DNA of 64,000 bases. Source: Emticicia sp. BO119 (GTDB lineage: Bacteria; Bacteroidota; Bacteroidia; Cytophagales; Spirosomataceae). Under the pieces are notes generated by a model that searched no databases, had not been told where the DNA came from, and saw only the letters and a program-made list of their open reading frames with translations. The stretch's first letter is position 1, and each line of letters starts with the position of its first letter. The stretch is taken from NCBI RefSeq assembly GCF_013912375.1, contig NZ_JACETV010000008.1:215421-279420 (forward strand), written 5' to 3'. Below are positions 1-9,581 of this stretch, in pieces. The position numbers and the translations under genes are program-made.

Positions 1-715
<715 letters not shown>

Positions 716-3475
716 ATGTCAGGAATAAAATTAATTCAAAAGAGACATGGTTCTTTTATCGGAACTATTATGTTGCTACTCTTAGGTGCTTTCCCTTTAT
801 TGGCACAAAACAAAGGCTCTGAAAAAAGTGCAGAAAATGTAGGTATTGGAACTACAAGACCAGACAGATCTGCAATTTTAGACCTTTCATCAAACACTAA
901 AGGTTTACTAATTCCCCGCATGACTTTGGCACAGCGTGGTAAAATTATGAACCCGGCTAACGGCTTAATGGTTTACCAAACTGATTTTCTGGCAGGTTTT
1001 TATTTTTTTAATGGCGTAGAATGGAAGAGTTTAGCTATGAATAGCATTGGCAAATCTCTTCGGGAAGAGGCTTCCGCAAGCGATGCCACCTGGAGCATTA
1101 ACGGTAATGCAGGTACTAATTCAGACATACATTTTATAGGTACGACCGACACCAGTTCTCTGTCATTTAAGGTAAATAATTTCCGTTCAGGCTTTATAGA
1201 TTATCGTTTTGGTAATACCTATTTCGGTTACCGGGCGGGTTACCGAAGTGTGGGTTTCAACTCTGTGGCTATCGGAGCATATGCACTGCATGATGTCAAT
1301 ATGGGTTTAAATAACGTAGCGGTGGGTTATCAGGCATTACCTAACAACCAAACAGGTAGTGATAACGTAGCTGTAGGTACAAGTGCTTTATTCTTTAACA
1401 TTATTGGCTCACAAAATATAGCCCTTGGTACACAGGCAGGGCAGAAATCAGTGGGAGATGGAAACGTTTTTATTGGAAATAATGCCGGTATAAATGAAAT
1501 AGGCAATAATAAACTATATATCGAAAATGGCGGTACAAATGGCCCCCTTATTTATGGAGATTTTGCCAAAGGCTATTTAGGTATCAATACAAAAGCTCCT
1601 GAAACTGCTTTGAGTATTGACAGCAAGTCAGCCAATAGTAGTGGTTTGCAGTTGAAACAATTAACCAGTGCCTCACCTGCAGGGAGACCTAACCAGAAAG
1701 TGTTATCAGTCGACGAAAAAGGTAGAATAATATTGGTAAGAGACTCCATTGGTATCGGCACTTCAATACCTACAAGCCCGACAACAAGTTATTGGACGGC
1801 CAAGGGTAATAATATTGAAAACAATAATACCGGAGATGTAATTGCAAGTAATATCCGCCTAAAAAATCTACGCTCTACTCTGGCGGCAGGAAAATCAAAT
1901 GGCAAAGTCTTATCAGTAGATGAAAATGGTTTGTTGATTCTGGTAAAAGATTCTATCGGAACAACTAAAAACCAGACGAACGTTATAAGTGGTTTCTGGG
2001 AAGAAAATGACAATGTTTTATCTAATGTAAATGATGGTGGTAGCGTGATACTTAAAGGTAGTGTAAGGCTACAGAATCTGACAGCTTATGAAAGAGCTTA
2101 CACTCCTTATGGTAAAGTATTGACTGTTGATGATTTTGGTAATCTGCTACTGGTTCGGGACTCAGTAGGTGTTGGGGGGGGTGGTCCTTCCTCGTGGAAT
2201 ATCAGCGGTAATAACATTTCAAATAATAATTCAGGAATTGTACAAATTAATTCAGGGTTAAGATTACCTCAGCTTACGAGCGATATTCCCGTAAGTGTTA
2301 CTGGTCAGAAATTTTTATCAGTTGATAATCAAGGCAATGTGATTTTAGCAAATGCTCCTGCATCTACAGGTGGTAGTGGAGAAAGCAGTTGGGCACTGAG
2401 TGGTACTAATATCAGTAACAGTAATGCCGGGGTTGTTAACATAAACAATGGTTTAAATGCCAAGAATGGCATTAAAATAGAAACAGGTAAGTTGACGCTC
2501 AGCCAATTAACGGCTAATTCAACAGCCGGAAAATCAAATGGCAAAGTACTTTCTGTTGATAATTCAGGCAATCTTATACTGGTAAGAGATTCAATAGCTA
2601 CTGTAGCAAATACCGGTGGTGTTCCTATTGTACCATCAACAGAGCCATCTCCGTGGGCTGTGAACGACAATAATATTTCTAACAAAAATACAGGGAATGT
2701 GTATATCTCTAACGGCCTGATACTTTCAAAATTAAATAGTGAAGCACCAACTTCTGTTACTTCACAAAAAGTATTATCGGTTGATGCTAATGGACAGGTA
2801 ATACTGGTAAACACACCTGCTCAATCAGGAGGTGGTGGAGGTATTGGAAATTCTTTATGGAAGAACAATGATAATGGCATTGGCATTGTCAATAATAATA
2901 CAGGGGGTATTTTCATCAATAGCAATGAAGATAATAAGAGTGGTTTGCAATTGACAAGATTAAAAGCCGGCTCGCCAGCAGGCAACGCATATGGTAAGGT
3001 GCTATCGGTAGACGATAGCGGTAATGTAATTTTAGTAACAGATGGTGGTAGCAATGTATCAAATACATGGAATACTATTGATGGCCGCCTGCACAATGCC
3101 AATAATGGAAAAGTAGTAATAGGTACAGGTATCAATTCATATCCTGATGGCTTCAATCTGTTTGTCAGAGGGGGTATCCTGACAGAAAGGGTTAGAGTAG
3201 CTTTAGCTAATTCTGAACGCTGGGCTGACTATGTTTTCAGACCAGATTATAAACTGATGCCTTTGAAAGATGTTGAGAAGTTTATTCAACATAATCAACA
3301 CTTGCCAAATGTTCCATCGGCTGAAGAAATGGCCAACCGTGGTTTAGACGTAGCTGAAACGAGTGCCAAATTAATGGAAAAAATAGAAGAACTAACGCTC
3401 TATTTAATAGAAGCAAATAAAAGAATAGAGGAATTGGACAAGAAAGTAAAAAATCTTGAAAAAATACAAAAATAA
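716..3475 (+). CDS. Large secreted repeat protein, adhesin/tail-fibre-like
   Basis: 919 residues with a signal peptide at about 1-31 (hydrophobic MLLLLGAF, ending LLAQ). After it comes the Bacteroidota motif VGIGTTRP...LDLSSNTKGLLIPRMT, then YadA-head-like repeats at nt 1258-1470 (NSVAIGAYAL, NNVAVGYQAL, DNVAVGTSAL, QNIALGTQAG). Seven copies of a roughly 37-residue unit follow, starting near nt 1641, 1855, 2059, 2254, 2482, 2713 and 2939. The unit core is GKVLSVDxxGxxILVxDS, and units are joined by Asn/Gly-rich linkers. The last 70 residues (MPLKDVEKFIQHNQHLPNVPSAEE, then a coiled coil rich in K, E and L) resemble the tail of many Bacteroidota proteins related to peptidase S74 intramolecular chaperones. 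I see no catalytic Ser-Lys dyad, so self-cleavage is not claimed. Probably a surface filament or adhesin; the ligand is unknown. Confidence 0.75.
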   Translation: MSGIKLIQKRHGSFIGTIMLLLLGAFPLLAQNKGSEKSAENVGIGTTRPDRSAILDLSSNTKGLLIPRMTLAQRGKIMNPANGLMVYQTDFLAGFYFFNGVEWKSLAMNSIGKSLREEASASDATWSINGNAGTNSDIHFIGTTDTSSLSFKVNNFRSGFIDYRFGNTYFGYRAGYRSVGFNSVAIGAYALHDVNMGLNNVAVGYQALPNNQTGSDNVAVGTSALFFNIIGSQNIALGTQAGQKSVGDGNVFIGNNAGINEIGNNKLYIENGGTNGPLIYGDFAKGYLGINTKAPETALSIDSKSANSSGLQLKQLTSASPAGRPNQKVLSVDEKGRIILVRDSIGIGTSIPTSPTTSYWTAKGNNIENNNTGDVIASNIRLKNLRSTLAAGKSNGKVLSVDENGLLILVKDSIGTTKNQTNVISGFWEENDNVLSNVNDGGSVILKGSVRLQNLTAYERAYTPYGKVLTVDDFGNLLLVRDSVGVGGGGPSSWNISGNNISNNNSGIVQINSGLRLPQLTSDIPVSVTGQKFLSVDNQGNVILANAPASTGGSGESSWALSGTNISNSNAGVVNINNGLNAKNGIKIETGKLTLSQLTANSTAGKSNGKVLSVDNSGNLILVRDSIATVANTGGVPIVPSTEPSPWAVNDNNISNKNTGNVYISNGLILSKLNSEAPTSVTSQKVLSVDANGQVILVNTPAQSGGGGGIGNSLWKNNDNGIGIVNNNTGGIFINSNEDNKSGLQLTRLKAGSPAGNAYGKVLSVDDSGNVILVTDGGSNVSNTWNTIDGRLHNANNGKVVIGTGINSYPDGFNLFVRGGILTERVRVALANSERWADYVFRPDYKLMPLKDVEKFIQHNQHLPNVPSAEEMANRGLDVAETSAKLMEKIEELTLYLIEANKRIEELDKKVKNLEKIQK

Positions 3476-3549
3476 ACAATTCCTTTTGTGTAAGAAAGTC
3501 CGACAGTGTTTTCCTAATTTTACATTTATTTTTTGTAAACAATTATCAT

Positions 3550-3590
3550 TTATCGGATAGTTGATTAGTATTTCTATCCGATAAATTTTA
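3550..3590 (+). terminator. Hairpin, likely terminator of the repeat protein gene
   Basis: A perfect 11-bp inverted repeat TTATCGGATAG (3550-3560) and CTATCCGATAA (3574-3584), followed by an AT-rich tract. It lies 75 bases after the stop at 3475. Confidence 0.6.
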
Positions 3591-3736
3591 AAAGGCTCAG
3601 TTTATTTTTAATTTTTTAATAAAAAAAATAAAATTTTTCAAACAAAACTGGCACACTAATTGTATAGTAATTATTAAAATAATGCAAATATCAATAGTTT
3701 CATAATATTGATTTTTATGGGTTAGGGTTTATTGTT

Positions 3737-3770
3737 AAACGCCATGATACTTGATTATCGTGGCGTTTTT
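3737..3770 (+). terminator. Intrinsic terminator hairpin
   Basis: AACGCCATGATA pairs with TATCGTGGCGTT through one G-T wobble and runs directly into TTTTT. It lies 70 bases before the thioesterase gene and isolates it from upstream transcription. Confidence 0.6.
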
Positions 3771-3839
3771 ACATTTATTTACATTTCTTATTCAGACAAC
3801 TCACTCATTCACTAACTCATTCAATTGCTCAATTTACAT

Positions 3840-4385
3840 ATGCCTAAACCAGTCTCCTACTCGCGTACAACCATCACCGAACTCATGATTCCTTCTTATG
3901 CTAATTTCGGCGGAAAAATTCATGGAGGCATCCTACTCTCTTTAATGGATAAGGTAGCCTATGCCTGTGCTTCAAAGCATGCAGGAGCTTATGTGGTAAC
4001 CGTTTCAGTAGATGGTGTTAATTTTCTGCAACCTATTGAAGTGGGCGAATTACTGTCTCTACACGCCTCTGTTAATCATGTAGGGAGAAGTTCAATGGTT
4101 GTTGGCATAAGGGTTGTTTCTGAAAATGTGAAAACCGGAGAGCAAAAGCATACTAATACTTCTTATTTTACGATGGTGGCTAAAGATGATATAACCGGAA
4201 AACCAACAGAAGTACCTGAATTACTATTAGAGACTAAAGATGACATCAGACGTTGCCTGGAAGCTATTAAACGAAAACAACTAAAAGATGCGTACAAAGA
4301 TGATTTTGACAATAAAATTTCTGAACTTCAATTAGAAAGCAACCTCCATTTATTAGCAAACGAAAGAGTTATTATCAATTCATAA
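3840..4385 (+). CDS. Acyl-CoA thioesterase, hotdog fold
   Basis: The start is set at the ATG at 3840 (MPKPVSYSRT); an in-frame TTG at 3825 adds only five residues. About 181 residues. The first 130 residues form a hotdog domain with NFGGKIHGGILLSLMD, the family's helix start with a conserved acidic residue, then VDGVNFLQPIEVGELL and the strand HVGRSSMVVGIRV. This matches YciA/BFIT-type acyl-CoA hydrolases, which release free fatty acid and CoA in the cytoplasm. The C-terminal 50 residues are charged and helical. It is followed after 10 bases by the PAP2 gene, so the two are probably co-transcribed in a lipid-related unit. The acyl-chain preference cannot be read from the sequence. Confidence 0.85.
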   Translation: MPKPVSYSRTTITELMIPSYANFGGKIHGGILLSLMDKVAYACASKHAGAYVVTVSVDGVNFLQPIEVGELLSLHASVNHVGRSSMVVGIRVVSENVKTGEQKHTNTSYFTMVAKDDITGKPTEVPELLLETKDDIRRCLEAIKRKQLKDAYKDDFDNKISELQLESNLHLLANERVIINS

Positions 4386-4395
4386 CCCACTGACT

Positions 4396-4989
4396 ATGAA
4401 AATTTTCTTTAATACAATCCTCACTTTTTTATTATCATTTAGCTTATCTGCACAAACTTTAGATATAAATATTCTTAGAGACATTCATACTCACCGAAAT
4501 CAAGGCTTAGACCCCACTTTTAAAACCCTCAGCAAAGCTACCTACCCAATTAGTGCTGCTGTTCCGATTGGTATATTCGGAATAGGATTAATCAAAAGGA
4601 ACAAAGATTTACAAAGGCAGGGTTTAGCTGCAGGGGCCGGATTAGTAGTATCATTAGGTACTTCTTATATTTTAAAGAAAGTAATTGACCGCCCAAGACC
4701 CGCTGAAAAATATCCTTTTATACATCCATATATTATTGAAACCGACTCTTCTTTTCCATCAGGGCATACCACAGCCGCTTTTTCAACAGCTACTTCATTG
4801 AGCCTCATGGCACGTAAATGGTATGTGATTGTTCCTGCCTACCTTTGGGCAGGCACGGTAGCTTATTCCCGCTTATATTTAGGTGTACATTATCCGAGCG
4901 ATGTCTTAGCGGGGGCATTGATTGGTGCAGGTTCGGCATGGGCAAGCTATAAAGTAAACCGATGGCTGCAAAAAAAGAGAAAGTATTAA
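4396..4989 (+). CDS. PAP2-family membrane phosphatase
   Basis: 197 residues with an N-terminal signal peptide or membrane segment (FFNTILTFLLSFSLSAQ). The three PAP2 phosphatase motifs are in order: KKVIDRPRP, FPSGHTT, and SRLYLGVHYPSDV. The two histidines (PSGH and the HYPSD His) are the expected catalytic pair. Hydrophobic segments between and after the motifs fit an inner-membrane or periplasm-facing enzyme. Likely substrates are phosphatidate, phosphatidylglycerophosphate or undecaprenyl pyrophosphate; the sequence does not decide which. It lies 10 bases after the thioesterase gene. Confidence 0.88.
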   Translation: MKIFFNTILTFLLSFSLSAQTLDINILRDIHTHRNQGLDPTFKTLSKATYPISAAVPIGIFGIGLIKRNKDLQRQGLAAGAGLVVSLGTSYILKKVIDRPRPAEKYPFIHPYIIETDSSFPSGHTTAAFSTATSLSLMARKWYVIVPAYLWAGTVAYSRLYLGVHYPSDVLAGALIGAGSAWASYKVNRWLQKKRKY

Positions 4990-5068
4990 TGAATAATGTG
5001 CTGGAATTTTAAATTTTCTGAGCACATACATTCATACTAATTTAGCCCCATCAAAAATAATTAAATCA

Positions 5069-6010
5069 ATGAAAGCAATCGTATTAAAAGCATTTGGGAG
5101 TGTTGACAATTTCGTAGTAGAAGAACTTCCACAACCAACTATTCAGGATCATGAAGTATTGGTAGCAGTAAAAGCCATAAGTATAAACCCCGTTGATATG
5201 AAAACTCGTTCGGGTAAAGCATTGGCAGGAAAACTGAAAGAGGAAAATCCGATTATTCTGGGCTGGGATATTTCGGGTGTAATAACTGAGGTAGGCAACG
5301 ACGTAAAAGATTTTAAAGTAGGCGACGAGATATTTGGAATGGTTAATTTCCCAGGCAGTGGCAAAGCTTATGCCGAATATGTAGCTGCTCCTGCGGCTCA
5401 TTTGGCGTTAAAACCTGCGAATATATTGCTTGAAGAAGCCGCAGCGGCTACTCTTGCAGCTTTAACTGCATGGCAGGCATTTAATACCTATACAAAAATT
5501 AATCGGGGCGACAGAATATTAATACATGCAGCAGCCGGAGGTGTCGGGCATTTTGCGGTACAAATTGCCAAATACTTTGGTGCATATGTTATCGGTACGG
5601 CTTCGGCAGCCAATAAGGATTTTGTATTGAGTTTAGGTGCCGACGAACATTTTGACTATAAATCAAAGCCTTTTGAAGAAGCTATCAGCGATATAGATAT
5701 TGTATTAGATACCGTTGGTGGCAACAATATTGAACGTTCTTTTGAAGTAGTAAAGAAAGGTGGTACAGTTATTACACTTCCGTCCAACACATCAGAAGGG
5801 ATTGTTGAGAAGGCCAAAGCGAAAGGTGTTACTGGCTTTCATTTTATGGTACAATCGAATGGAGAGGATATGAAACAGCTGGCTGATTTGCTCGAAAAAG
5901 GGATTATTAAACCACATGTATCAGCCGTTTATTCATTAGATGAAATGGGCAAAGCCCATCAGCAAATAGAAACAGGTTCAACGAGAGGAAAGATTGTTAT
6001 TAAACCCTGA
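5069..6010 (+). CDS. NADP-dependent quinone-oxidoreductase-like MDR enzyme
   Basis: 313 residues, a medium-chain dehydrogenase/reductase without zinc. The N-terminal GroES-like half holds INPVDMKTRSG and WDISGVITEVG. The Rossmann nucleotide site is AAAGGVGHFAVQIAKYFGA, and the C-terminus GSTRGKIVIKP is typical of the quinone oxidoreductase group (COG0604). The cysteine and histidine ligands of catalytic zinc are absent, as expected for this group. It likely reduces quinones or alpha,beta-unsaturated carbonyls with NADPH in the cytoplasm. It is transcribed alone, 79 bases after the PAP2 gene and 89 bases before doxX. The exact substrate is unknown. Confidence 0.85.
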   Translation: MKAIVLKAFGSVDNFVVEELPQPTIQDHEVLVAVKAISINPVDMKTRSGKALAGKLKEENPIILGWDISGVITEVGNDVKDFKVGDEIFGMVNFPGSGKAYAEYVAAPAAHLALKPANILLEEAAAATLAALTAWQAFNTYTKINRGDRILIHAAAGGVGHFAVQIAKYFGAYVIGTASAANKDFVLSLGADEHFDYKSKPFEEAISDIDIVLDTVGGNNIERSFEVVKKGGTVITLPSNTSEGIVEKAKAKGVTGFHFMVQSNGEDMKQLADLLEKGIIKPHVSAVYSLDEMGKAHQQIETGSTRGKIVIKP

Positions 6011-6099
6011 TAATGCTTGTTATTGAAGGTGATGCATGATAGATTTGTCTGTCTGTGCCATTTTTATTAATTCTCTGACTCCTCTAACTAACAAATTTT

Positions 6100-6498
6100 A
6101 TGATTAACCACTCTCTAACCTTTGTAATATTACGTCTGGCGATAGGTGCAAGTATGTTCTGTCATGGAATTGTGCGTGTGGTAAAACTCCCTAAATTCAG
6201 TGCGTGGATGCTTGAAAAATTTGCTAATTCAATGCTACCGGAGGCACTGGTTACGCCGTTCAGTTATGCCCTTCCGATAATTGAATTGGTGATAGGTATT
6301 CTCTTATTGATAGGATTATTTACGAGATTAGCCCTGATTATTGGAGGATTTACGATGGTAGCACTAATTTTTGGATCAGGCATGATAGAAGACTGGGGTG
6401 CATTACCTTCTCAAATGATTCATACGTTCTTTTTTTCAGTATTACTGTCTTATCTGAACTATAACGCTTACTCAGTAGATAATGCTTTGAAACGATAA
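6100..6498 (+). CDS. DoxX-family membrane protein
   Basis: 132 residues with four predicted membrane segments. The first carries the family pattern (LRLAIGASMFCHGIVRV), then YALPIIELVIGILLLIGLFTRLALIIGG, the DoxX helix pair with the conserved E. DoxX/DoxD-like proteins are small inner-membrane proteins linked to redox or thiol stress, with no firmly assigned reaction. Length is normal. The upstream MDR oxidoreductase in the same direction fits a redox theme, but the 89-base gap leaves co-transcription open. Confidence 0.8.
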   Translation: MINHSLTFVILRLAIGASMFCHGIVRVVKLPKFSAWMLEKFANSMLPEALVTPFSYALPIIELVIGILLLIGLFTRLALIIGGFTMVALIFGSGMIEDWGALPSQMIHTFFFSVLLSYLNYNAYSVDNALKR

Positions 6499-6534
6499 AT
6501 TTGTCTTTGAACTGTAATTTAATTACTTATTGTC

Positions 6535-6664
6535 TGAACTCTGGTTTAGCTGATTGAATGATTTCATTGATTTTTTGAATTACTGCTCCGCAATTCCTTT
6601 TATCTACTCTTAAACTGGTAACACTTAATCAGAGTAATCATACAATCAGCTAAATCAGAGTTCA
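6535..6664. repeat. Palindromic intergenic repeat, copy 1
   Basis: Ends are 22-bp inverted repeats with one mismatch: TGAACTCTGGTTTAGCTGAT at 6535 and its complement ending at 6664. The similarity of the two arms continues inward (GATTGAATGATT against GATTGTATGATT) for about 45 bases. The element lies between the convergent doxX and fasciclin genes. A diverged copy is at about 10434-10567. No ORF inside, so it is non-autonomous (MITE- or REP-like). Confidence 0.7.
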
Positions 6665-6672
6665 AGTCCAAA

Positions 6673-7218
6673 TTACTTAGGCATCAACACCGTATCAATC
6701 ACGTGTATCACGCCATTGCTTTGGTTTACGTCAGAAATCGTCACTTTTGCCATGCCTCCTTTTTCGTCAGTAATCCAAACATTTTTGCCTTTCATCCAGG
6801 CAGTTAACGTACCCCCTTGTACGGTGGTCAACATTGCTTTACCATTACCTGCTTTGATTTTTGCCATCAGGTCTTCTGCACTCCACTTACCAGCCACTAC
6901 ATGATACGTAAGAATTTTTGTCAATGTGCTTTTATTCTCTGGTTTCACTAATGTTTCTACTGTTCCTTTAGGTAACTTGTCAAATGCCTTATTGGTGGGT
7001 GCAAATACAGTAAATGGCCCTGCACTCTGCAAAGTTTCTACTAAGCCCGCTGCTTTTACAGCTGCTACCAATGTGGTATGGTCTTTAGAATTTACAGCAT
7101 TTTCAACAATGTTTTTTGATGGATACATGGGTGCTCCACCTACCATTACAGTTTTTTCCTGTGCAAATGAGGCAATAGAAATGAAGGCAGCTATAAAGCT
7201 GATTGCTAAAGTTTTCAT
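6673..7218 (-). CDS. Secreted fasciclin-domain protein
   Basis: 181 residues with a signal peptide (MKTLAISFIAAFISIASFAQ). One complete fasciclin (FAS1) domain follows: AGLVETLQSAGPFTVFAPTNKAFDKLP, LTKILTYHVVAGKW, and NGVIHVIDTVLMPK. FAS1 domains mediate adhesion or small-molecule binding outside the cytoplasm. Bacterial single-domain versions are common in Bacteroidota and are usually exported. The segment MYPSKNIVENAVNSKDHTTL before the domain matches the usual lead-in. It is convergent with doxX, with the palindromic repeat between them. Confidence 0.9.
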   Translation of the reverse strand: MKTLAISFIAAFISIASFAQEKTVMVGGAPMYPSKNIVENAVNSKDHTTLVAAVKAAGLVETLQSAGPFTVFAPTNKAFDKLPKGTVETLVKPENKSTLTKILTYHVVAGKWSAEDLMAKIKAGNGKAMLTTVQGGTLTAWMKGKNVWITDEKGGMAKVTISDVNQSNGVIHVIDTVLMPK

Positions 7219-7477
7219 GGTTACTTCTGTTTTTTTAGATTGATTTATTTATTGTAATATTTTGAATTATATCTCAACTAACGGGATTCCTTTAAACTTG
7301 GATTGAAAAGTTATTTTATTTTTTCTTAACATTTTTTTAAGCTCCTCACAATCAATATTTTAGAACTGAATATTTTCTCAAAAATCTTATTATAGGCTTT
7401 TTAATGAAGAAAAAAAGAAAATCGCATCAACTTATGTATTTATTTCAGATTTTTGCATAAGTTTTTCACTTATACTT

Positions 7478-8419
7478 ATGAATCGTTTCGATAGAATCAC
7501 TGCCATCTTAATTCAGTTACAATCGAAAAAAATCGTAAAGGCACAGGATATTGCTGACCGCTTTAATATCAGTTTAAGAACTGTGTATAGAGATGTGCGT
7601 TCGTTGGAAGAAGCAGGCGTGCCTATTGTTGGTGAGGCCGGTATTGGCTATTCTATTATGGAAGGCTATCGGCTACCCCCCGTTATGTTTACACGTGAGG
7701 AAGCCCGGACCTTTATAACTGCTGAAAAACTAATGGAAACCTTTACTGACCTTTCAACCAAGGCCAGTTATAAATCGGCTATGTATAAAGTGAAAGCTGT
7801 ATTAAGAAGTGCCGAAAAAGATATGCTCAACAGCATTGAAGAGAACATTGAAGTACGCCAACGGACAACCCCTTTCAATAAATCTATTAATAATACCCTT
7901 GAAATTATTCTGAATAGCATTTCTGAAAAGAAGATAGCCAAGATGGAGTATGCCAGTTTTAATTCGAGCGAACCTCTTCAACGCAAAATAGAACCTGTGG
8001 GTATTTATCATGAGTTTAATTACTGGTACACTATTGCTTTCTGCCATCTGAGAAACGACTACCGGCATTTCAGAACTGACCGGATTTCTAAGATAGCCTT
8101 AACTGATGAATCCTTCAAAAAGGAGCATTATTCGCTGAAAGAGTACCTGGAACGTATGCCTGAAAATGAAAATTTAATAACAGTAGTAATACAGGTAAAT
8201 AAACCTGCCATGCGTTTTTTGCTCGAACAAAAATATTTTAACGGCTTTGTTTCTGAAACCGATAAAGGCGAAACAATGGAGATGACTTTTCTGAGTGCTT
8301 CGCTTGATGTTTTTGCCCGCTGGTATATTACTTTTGCTGATCAGGCCGAAATTTTAACGCCAAAAAGCCTCAAAGACAAGCTAAAAACGATGCTTGCCAA
8401 TATTTCTTCAAAATTTTAA
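7478..8419 (+). CDS. YafY-type transcriptional regulator, HTH plus WYL domain
   Basis: 313 residues. Residues 1-60 form a DeoR-like winged helix (RFDRITAILIQLQSKKIVKAQDIADRFNISLRTVYRDVRSLEEAG). The centre and C-terminus carry a WYL domain (IEPVGIYHEFNYWYTIAFCHLRNDYRHFRTDRI) followed by the WCX region. WYL regulators sense a small molecule or nucleic acid and repress or activate nearby genes. Upstream at 7430-7475 are repeated CTTATG/CATAAG half-sites, a possible autoregulatory operator. The next gene, DinB-like, is in the same direction 73 bases on and is a candidate target. Divergent from the fasciclin gene. Confidence 0.87.
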   Translation: MNRFDRITAILIQLQSKKIVKAQDIADRFNISLRTVYRDVRSLEEAGVPIVGEAGIGYSIMEGYRLPPVMFTREEARTFITAEKLMETFTDLSTKASYKSAMYKVKAVLRSAEKDMLNSIEENIEVRQRTTPFNKSINNTLEIILNSISEKKIAKMEYASFNSSEPLQRKIEPVGIYHEFNYWYTIAFCHLRNDYRHFRTDRISKIALTDESFKKEHYSLKEYLERMPENENLITVVIQVNKPAMRFLLEQKYFNGFVSETDKGETMEMTFLSASLDVFARWYITFADQAEILTPKSLKDKLKTMLANISSKF

Positions 8420-8492
8420 AAATACTTTTAACCTGCTGACATAGGGCTGTCATTAGCCCCTATTTACTTTGTAGCACTAAACGGAAAAGGCA

Positions 8493-9032
8493 ATGCTACA
8501 AGAACTCACAGCAACTACTGACAAAAACATACATACGCATATTAAAGATTATGCTATCTATAATCAGGTAGCGAATAAGAGAATTGTCAGCTGGCTGAAA
8601 ACCAAACCTACCTATGTGCTTGATGTAGAAGTACCTTCAAGCTCTAATAGTCTTAAGCAAACTTTAGTACATATATGGCAGGTAGAGCTTTCCTGGTTTG
8701 CCTGTTTACACAATATTACTACCACCCTCCCTTACGAACAGATTTCAAATGCTTCGGCCGAAGAGATATTCGAGGGTTTGCTGGAGCAATCAGAGAGATT
8801 TGCCGATTATACTTTAGAACTTGAAGAAAGAGAGTTGAAAGAGACCACACACGTTTACATACCCAATATTTTAGACTGTGATATTCCACGCTTTGAACTC
8901 ATACAACTTGCTTTTGACCACAGTACCTACCATAGGGTACAAATTACGAACATCGCCCTTCATATCGGGCTTTCAGATCCACCAATTACCAATTATATGT
9001 ACTATCTCTCGCGGGAGCGTGCATTAGTTTAA
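8493..9032 (+). CDS. DinB-family four-helix protein
   Basis: 179 residues. Helical protein with the DinB/YfiT metal triad: one His in LVHIWQVELSWF and two in DHSTYHRVQI (HxxxH). DinB-like proteins include bacillithiol- and mycothiol-dependent transferases and many of unknown role; those of Bacteroidota often accompany regulators of the YafY type, as here. Length is normal. The substrate cannot be assigned. Confidence 0.8.
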   Translation: MLQELTATTDKNIHTHIKDYAIYNQVANKRIVSWLKTKPTYVLDVEVPSSSNSLKQTLVHIWQVELSWFACLHNITTTLPYEQISNASAEEIFEGLLEQSERFADYTLELEERELKETTHVYIPNILDCDIPRFELIQLAFDHSTYHRVQITNIALHIGLSDPPITNYMYYLSRERALV

Positions 9033-9109
9033 AACTTTTTAGGTGTCTTTAGGGGAATAACCGCTACCAATCCACAACTTTTAAATTCCCTCAACTTTGA
9101 TTACAATCT

Positions 9110-9162
9110 GGGTAAACCTTCTCTACGCTTAGCACGTGCACAGAGAGGTTTACCCTTTTTTA
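9110..9162 (+). terminator. Intrinsic terminator after the DinB gene
   Basis: GGGTAAACCTTCTCT pairs with AGAGAGGTTTACCC (one mismatch) and is followed by TTTTTT. It lies about 80 bases after the stop at 9032. Confidence 0.75.
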
Positions 9163-9249
9163 TGAAGTGTTGTAAGAGTATTTGCATTTCCACTTAATTT
9201 GTAATAGTATTGAACAGAATTTATTCGTGCCTATAAAACCATAATAATT

Positions 9250-9480
9250 ATGTCATTCCAAGCATATATTGATAATATTCAAAAGAAAACAGGTAAAACA
9301 CCTGAAGATTTCAAACAGTTAGCCGAAGAAAAAGGCTTGCTCAAACCGGGGGTAAAAGCTGGTGAAATAGTCGCCTGGCTCAAAGATGACTTTGGCTTAG
9401 GACATGGTCATGCCATGGCTATTTATGCAACGCTGAATCCTGCAATGGAAGAAAAGATTAAAGCCAAAGAAAAGAAATAG
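9250..9480 (+). CDS. DUF4287 small protein
   Basis: 76 residues. The sequence SFQAYIDNIQKKTGKTPEDF, then KPGVKAGEIVAWLKDDFGLG and HGHAMAIYATL, is the complete DUF4287 domain. Family function is unknown; it occurs alone or fused to DUF5655. Start ATG is the only plausible one. It is a single-gene unit after the terminator at 9110. Confidence 0.85.
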   Translation: MSFQAYIDNIQKKTGKTPEDFKQLAEEKGLLKPGVKAGEIVAWLKDDFGLGHGHAMAIYATLNPAMEEKIKAKEKK

Positions 9481-9581
9481 GATTATTCTTAGAATATCAC
9501 TTTAAACTCATAATTGCCTGTTTCTACCTAATAGGGCAATAAAACCATAATTTTCAACCAATACCATCTATTTACAAATCC

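Larger units (their letters stand above)
3476..3839. other. Intergenic region, 364 bases, with two hairpins
   Basis: Spacer between the repeat protein and the thioesterase gene. It contains the hairpins annotated at 3550 and 3737 and, just before the thioesterase ATG, a low-complexity tract made of CTCATTCACTAA-type units (about 3800-3830). A similar tract precedes the gene at 10606. No coding potential is seen. Confidence 0.5.

Noticed and set aside
2329..2814. 161-codon minus-strand frame inside the repeat protein
   Set aside because: Shadow of the repeats on the opposite strand; its own repeats follow the plus-strand module exactly.
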